Of a DNA stretch of 64,000 nucleotides, positions 60,664 through 64,000 are shown piece after piece. Origin of the DNA: Solanum dulcamara (Eukaryota > Streptophyta > Magnoliopsida > Solanales > Solanaceae); the NCBI RefSeq assembly GCF_947179165.1, contig NC_077240.1, positions 56,306,501-56,370,500 of the forward strand. The letters are read 5' to 3'. Numbering within the stretch: position 1 is the stretch's first letter; each line of letters begins with the position of its first letter. Made by a program: the position numbers and the translations under genes. The notes beneath the pieces are model-generated. The model worked only from the letters and a program-made list of their open reading frames with translations. It did no database searches and was not told the DNA's origin.

Positions 60664-61427
60664 ATTAAAATTTTACAAATAGGCAAATTAAATATAATAT
60701 GAAAATTTTAGAAAAATAAATAAATAAGTAAACTAGTAAAGACTTAATACAAAAGCTATTAAAATTATAGAAATAGGCAAATTAAATATAATATGTAAAT
60801 TAAAAAAATCAATAAATAAGTAAACTAGTAAAGACTAAATAGATAAAATTTGTAAGTTGGAACGAATGTACCGAATGTCTGTGTAAAAGCAGACGTAAAA
60901 GTCGAATGTTGATGAAACTTGAAGCTTGAAGATGCTCCAGAATAATCCACCAAAATTTTCCAACTAATAGAATTTAAGAATACTTAGGAGAGTATTTTAA
61001 AAGTAATGAAACTTGAAAGAGTTGAGAGTTGAGAGCGTAGAAAATAGTGTGAAAAAATTGTAAAGGGGTGGGGGAGTTTATAGTTAAAAAAGGACCTAAT
61101 TGTATTTATTATAAAGTTTAGGTTATTATAAAAATTGGGGGATAGGGGTGTCATTAGGGGGATAATGGGGTGAAAGAGCCATTAGGGTGGGCCCACCCAA
61201 CGACTATATAACAACTATATTATATAAAAAAAATATTAAAAATCTGGCAGAATTACTGAATCGGACCAGACCGGTATCGACACAAACCAGATAAAGATGG
61301 ACCGGTACCCCAACCCAATTCATCCCGGACCCCCTAACCATACCCGTACCGATACTTATTGTACCAGAATAGAACCAGACCCAGACCAGTACCGGTATCA
61401 ATAAGTGCCAGTTCCAATGCCACACAT
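60664..61427. other. hAT 5' non-coding and right terminus
   Basis: No gene seen. A direct repeat of about 75 bp occurs at 60690-60760 and 60765-60840 ('aggcaaattaaatataatatg', split, 'gtaaactagtaaagact'). GGTACCGG and CCGGTA motifs gather at 61260-61400. Confidence 0.6.
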
Positions 61428-61435
61428 AAGTCTCG

Positions 61436-62204
61436 TTATATTTTTGTCGAACCAGGATGAATAGAATATGAAGAATTATGAGCCTCTTTCAAGATCAACC
61501 CCTTTAGGCCATCCACATCTAGAACACATAACCGACATTGGTAGTGTAGTACCCCATCCCCCCTTTATGAAAACACCTCTACCTTGTTTTCCTTCACCAA
61601 CTTCTTTAACTCTACAAATGTCGGGTCAAGCTCTTGTTTTGACTTAACATCCATCATCAAAGATGATTCGGAACCGTTATGAACAAATATAACACCATCA
61701 TTGGAAATACTGAACTTCACCCCTAATCTAGCCAACCGATGAACATCTTTCACCAACTCACTCTTCCCTTCATCCACATGAGCCACACTCCCCATAGATA
61801 CTCTACTAAGTGCATCAGCAACAACGTTGGCCTTATCCAGATGGTAATGTACACTCATATCATAGTCTTTGACGAGTTCAAGACACCTCATTTGCCTTAG
61901 ATTGAGGTCCTTTTTGGGTGAACACATATTGGAGACATTTGTGATCGATAAACACATCCACATGTACCCCATGGAGGTAATGCCGCCAAATATTTAAAGC
62001 AAATACAATGGCGGCCAACTCAATATCATGGGTAAGGTAGTTTCGCTCATGCACTTTCAATTGCCTAGAGGAGAAGTCTATAACCTTTCCATTATGCATC
62101 AAGACACAACTCAAACCAATCTTTGAAGCATCACAATAAACTGCAAACCCTTCTAATCCTTCTGGTAAAGTCGAGATAGGAGCAGAGGTAAGTTGATCTT
62201 TCAA
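61436..62204 (-). pseudogene. RNase H and integrase N-terminus of element 4
   Basis: RNase H 62160-61900 keeps its acidic residues in [23 protein letters not shown] and [10 protein letters not shown]. The linker has KANVVADALSRVSMGSVAH (61840-61780). The integrase zinc domain begins at DGVLHYQCRLCV and EAHNSSYSIHPGSTKI (61555-61440), where the hAT element interrupts it. Confidence 0.82.
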
Positions 62205-63010
62205 AGTTTAGAAACTCTTTTCACACTCATCCATACATAAGAGCTTTACTTTCTTTTGAGTCTACTTTGTCATATGAGATGAGATGGAAGAGAACCTTTC
62301 AACGAACCTTCCATAATACCTGGTTTGATCCAAAAAGCTCCTAATATCTAGAGGGGACAATGGTCTTGGTGAATTCCTCACCGCCTCTATTTTTTTAGGA
62401 TCAAACTTGATCCCATCACCGGACAGTATGTGACCAAGAAAATCCACCTCTTTTAACCAAAATTACACTTACTAAAATTTGCAAACAATTTTCTATCCCT
62501 CAAGGTTTGAAGCACAACCCTCAAATAATGCTTATATTCTTCCTCACCTCGAGGCTAAATCAAAATATTATCAATGAAAACCACTACAAAAGTATCAAGG
62601 TAGAGTTTGAACACATGCGCATTCTTCAACCCAATTAACATCACTACAAACTCAAAGTGACCATACCTTATTTGAAATGCCATCTTGGAATTGTCACACT
62701 CCCTCACCCTTAGATGGTGATAGCCGGACCGAAGATCGATCTTGGAGAAATTACTTGCCCCTTGAAATTTATCAAATAAATTATCTATCCTAGGCATTGG
62801 GTATTTGGTCTTAATGGTCACCTTGTTCAATTGACGGTAATATATGTACATCCAAAGCGACCAATCCTTCTTCCTTACAAACAACACAGGAGCACCCCAT
62901 GGTGAAATACTTATCCTAATAAATCCTTTCTCCAACAATTCCTTTACTTGTTCCTTCAACTCATTTAATTCTGTTGGGGCCATCAGATAAGGAGGAATAG
63001 AAATAGGGCG
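62205..63010 (-). pseudogene. Reverse transcriptase of element 4
   Basis: [75 protein letters not shown] (62983-62690). The active-site box reads FIDN in place of FIDD (62570), so the second catalytic Asp is lost. The connection domain (DFLGHILSGDGIKFDPKK) is at 62447-62390. Confidence 0.82.
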
Positions 63011-63129
63011 GGTATCAAGGAGGAGATAGCTACTGAAATCAACTTTCCTTTTGGGAGGGATACCAAAAAGACCATTGGGAAACTCATTAACTACGGGAAC
63101 TGACTAGAGATTGACTTTTGGAGTTGACA

Positions 63130-63570
63130 TGCCTAACCCTCACAATGTGGTAAATTCAACCCTTAACAATCCACTATCGAGCCTTAAGACAAGAAATGAA
63201 CCTACCCTTCACTACCAAATCATGACTTTTCCATTCAAGAATATACTCATTTGTGAATTGAAACTTGACTGAACGATTTCTATAATCTATGGAAGCATAA
63301 GATGCATGTAACCAATCCATCCCAAGTATAACATCAAAATCTACCATTTCAAGCTCAATGAGATCACAAGGAATAACTTTATGCAAGATAGACACGGGAT
63401 AACTCTTATAGATCTATCTAGCAACAACCGACTAACCAATGGGGGTAGACACCAAATAGGGTTTTAATAGTAGTTTGGATGAAACATAAAACCTTAATAG
63501 GAATGGAGTAACAAATGATAAATTTGAACCCGGATTTAATAATTCATACACATCAAAAGTAAAGACCTTT
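63130..63570 (-). pseudogene. Protease region of element 4
   Basis: ELLNPGSNLSFVTP (63550-63510) is the active-site region with the catalytic Asp replaced by Asn. VDFDVILGMDWLHASYASID (63345-63285) is the conserved downstream motif. Confidence 0.75.
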
Positions 63571-63599
63571 AACATATCAGTAATTACATTTGGTGCTTC

Positions 63600-64000
63600 C
63601 TCGCCTCTTGTCTCTTATGCAAAGCATAAAAGCAGTTGGTGCATTATCCACCTCCTTGAGCTTGTTGACCATGAGAAATTTGGCTTTGAGGACTACCACC
63701 ACTAAAAACTCTACAATCTCTAGCATGGTGACCCGGTTTATTATATTTGAAACATGTATTGGAGCCGGCTAAGCACTCCCCTTTGTGATTCCTTCCACAC
63801 TTCTTGCAAGCAGGGAAAGCTTTAGCATCAACATTCTCTCTTGGGACCACTGGGTTAGCACCCTTATCCTTGTTGAACCTTGTAGGAGGATCATTGGTGG
63901 AGCCTTACCCCATGAATCATTGTCCACCTTGGCCCTTTCCACTACCACCATAACCGGATCTTTAAGGATTGAACCCTCCACCATAAATTCTAGCCTTCTG
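63600..64000 (-). pseudogene. gag C-terminus of element 4, cut by window edge
   Basis: Two zinc knuckles in tandem: CKKCGRNHKGEC (63810-63775) and CFKYNKPGHHARDC (63755-63715), the latter with its second Cys changed to Tyr. The rest of gag lies outside the window. Confidence 0.78.

Larger units (their letters stand above)
55511..61427 (-). mobile_element. hAT-type DNA transposon, nested in element 4
   Basis: 5.9 kb between two copies of TAAGTCTCG (55502-55510 and 61427-61435), consistent with an 8-bp hAT duplication plus one ambiguous base. The ends are imperfect inverted repeats: left TATGGATGGCAGTGGTACCGG is matched by the complement of the right end, ATGTGTGGCATTGGAACTGG. The unoccupied site exists in the related element 3 near 38895 (CTTTTAAGTCTTAATACATTT). 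It carries a transposase pseudogene on the minus strand and a nested solo LTR. Confidence 0.85.

Noticed and set aside
33000..63984. Functional retroelement or endogenous virus genes
   Set aside because: All gag-pol frames have stops or frameshifts and most have lost catalytic residues; I saw no envelope-like frame after integrase.

Overview
This window reads as repeat-dense nuclear DNA of a flowering plant. It is AT-rich and gene-poor, and it is built almost entirely from decayed Ty3/gypsy LTR retrotransposons plus one hAT DNA transposon. The primer sites resemble initiator-methionine tRNA (TGGTATCAGAG-like), and the LTRs are long (1.6-3.5 kb). The pol genes run protease, RT, RNase H, integrase. 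Solanaceae is a plausible host from the style of the LTRs, but that is an impression I cannot test here. I find no host protein gene, no tRNA gene and no CRISPR. Every coding stretch is broken by stops or frameshifts, so all are given as pseudogenes.

Layout, left to right. 1-3706: minus-strand gypsy debris (LTR piece, short gag piece, primer site, LTR). 3712-12644: a plus-strand gypsy element with truncated 5' LTR, degenerate gag-pol and 3' LTR. 12645-14091 and 23291-24055: an older minus-strand LTR-type remnant split by a complete element. 14092-23285: that element, minus strand, with 2.7-2.8 kb LTRs, primer site, polypurine tract, near-matching target duplication, an integrase remnant and an embedded 5S rRNA-like sequence. 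24056-33010: LTR fragments in both orientations and unclassified repeat. 33020-42675: two minus-strand gypsy units sharing one LTR (36187-37775). 42676-53922: a plus-strand gypsy element whose RNase H is split by a solo LTR (46452-49909, target duplication ATAAG). 53923-64000: a minus-strand gypsy pol split by a hAT element (55511-61427), which is itself split by a solo LTR (56964-59030, target duplication TAAAA).

No genes here work together as a host pathway; the layout is a record of successive insertions, deletions and LTR recombinations. Most notable are: a 5S rRNA-like sequence with recognisable internal Pol III promoter boxes inside a retroelement that otherwise keeps only integrase remnants; the three-level nest at the right end, readable from its target duplications; and an LTR family (three copies here) with a compact promoter of ACGT-core palindromes, TATA, telo-box and possible splice donor.
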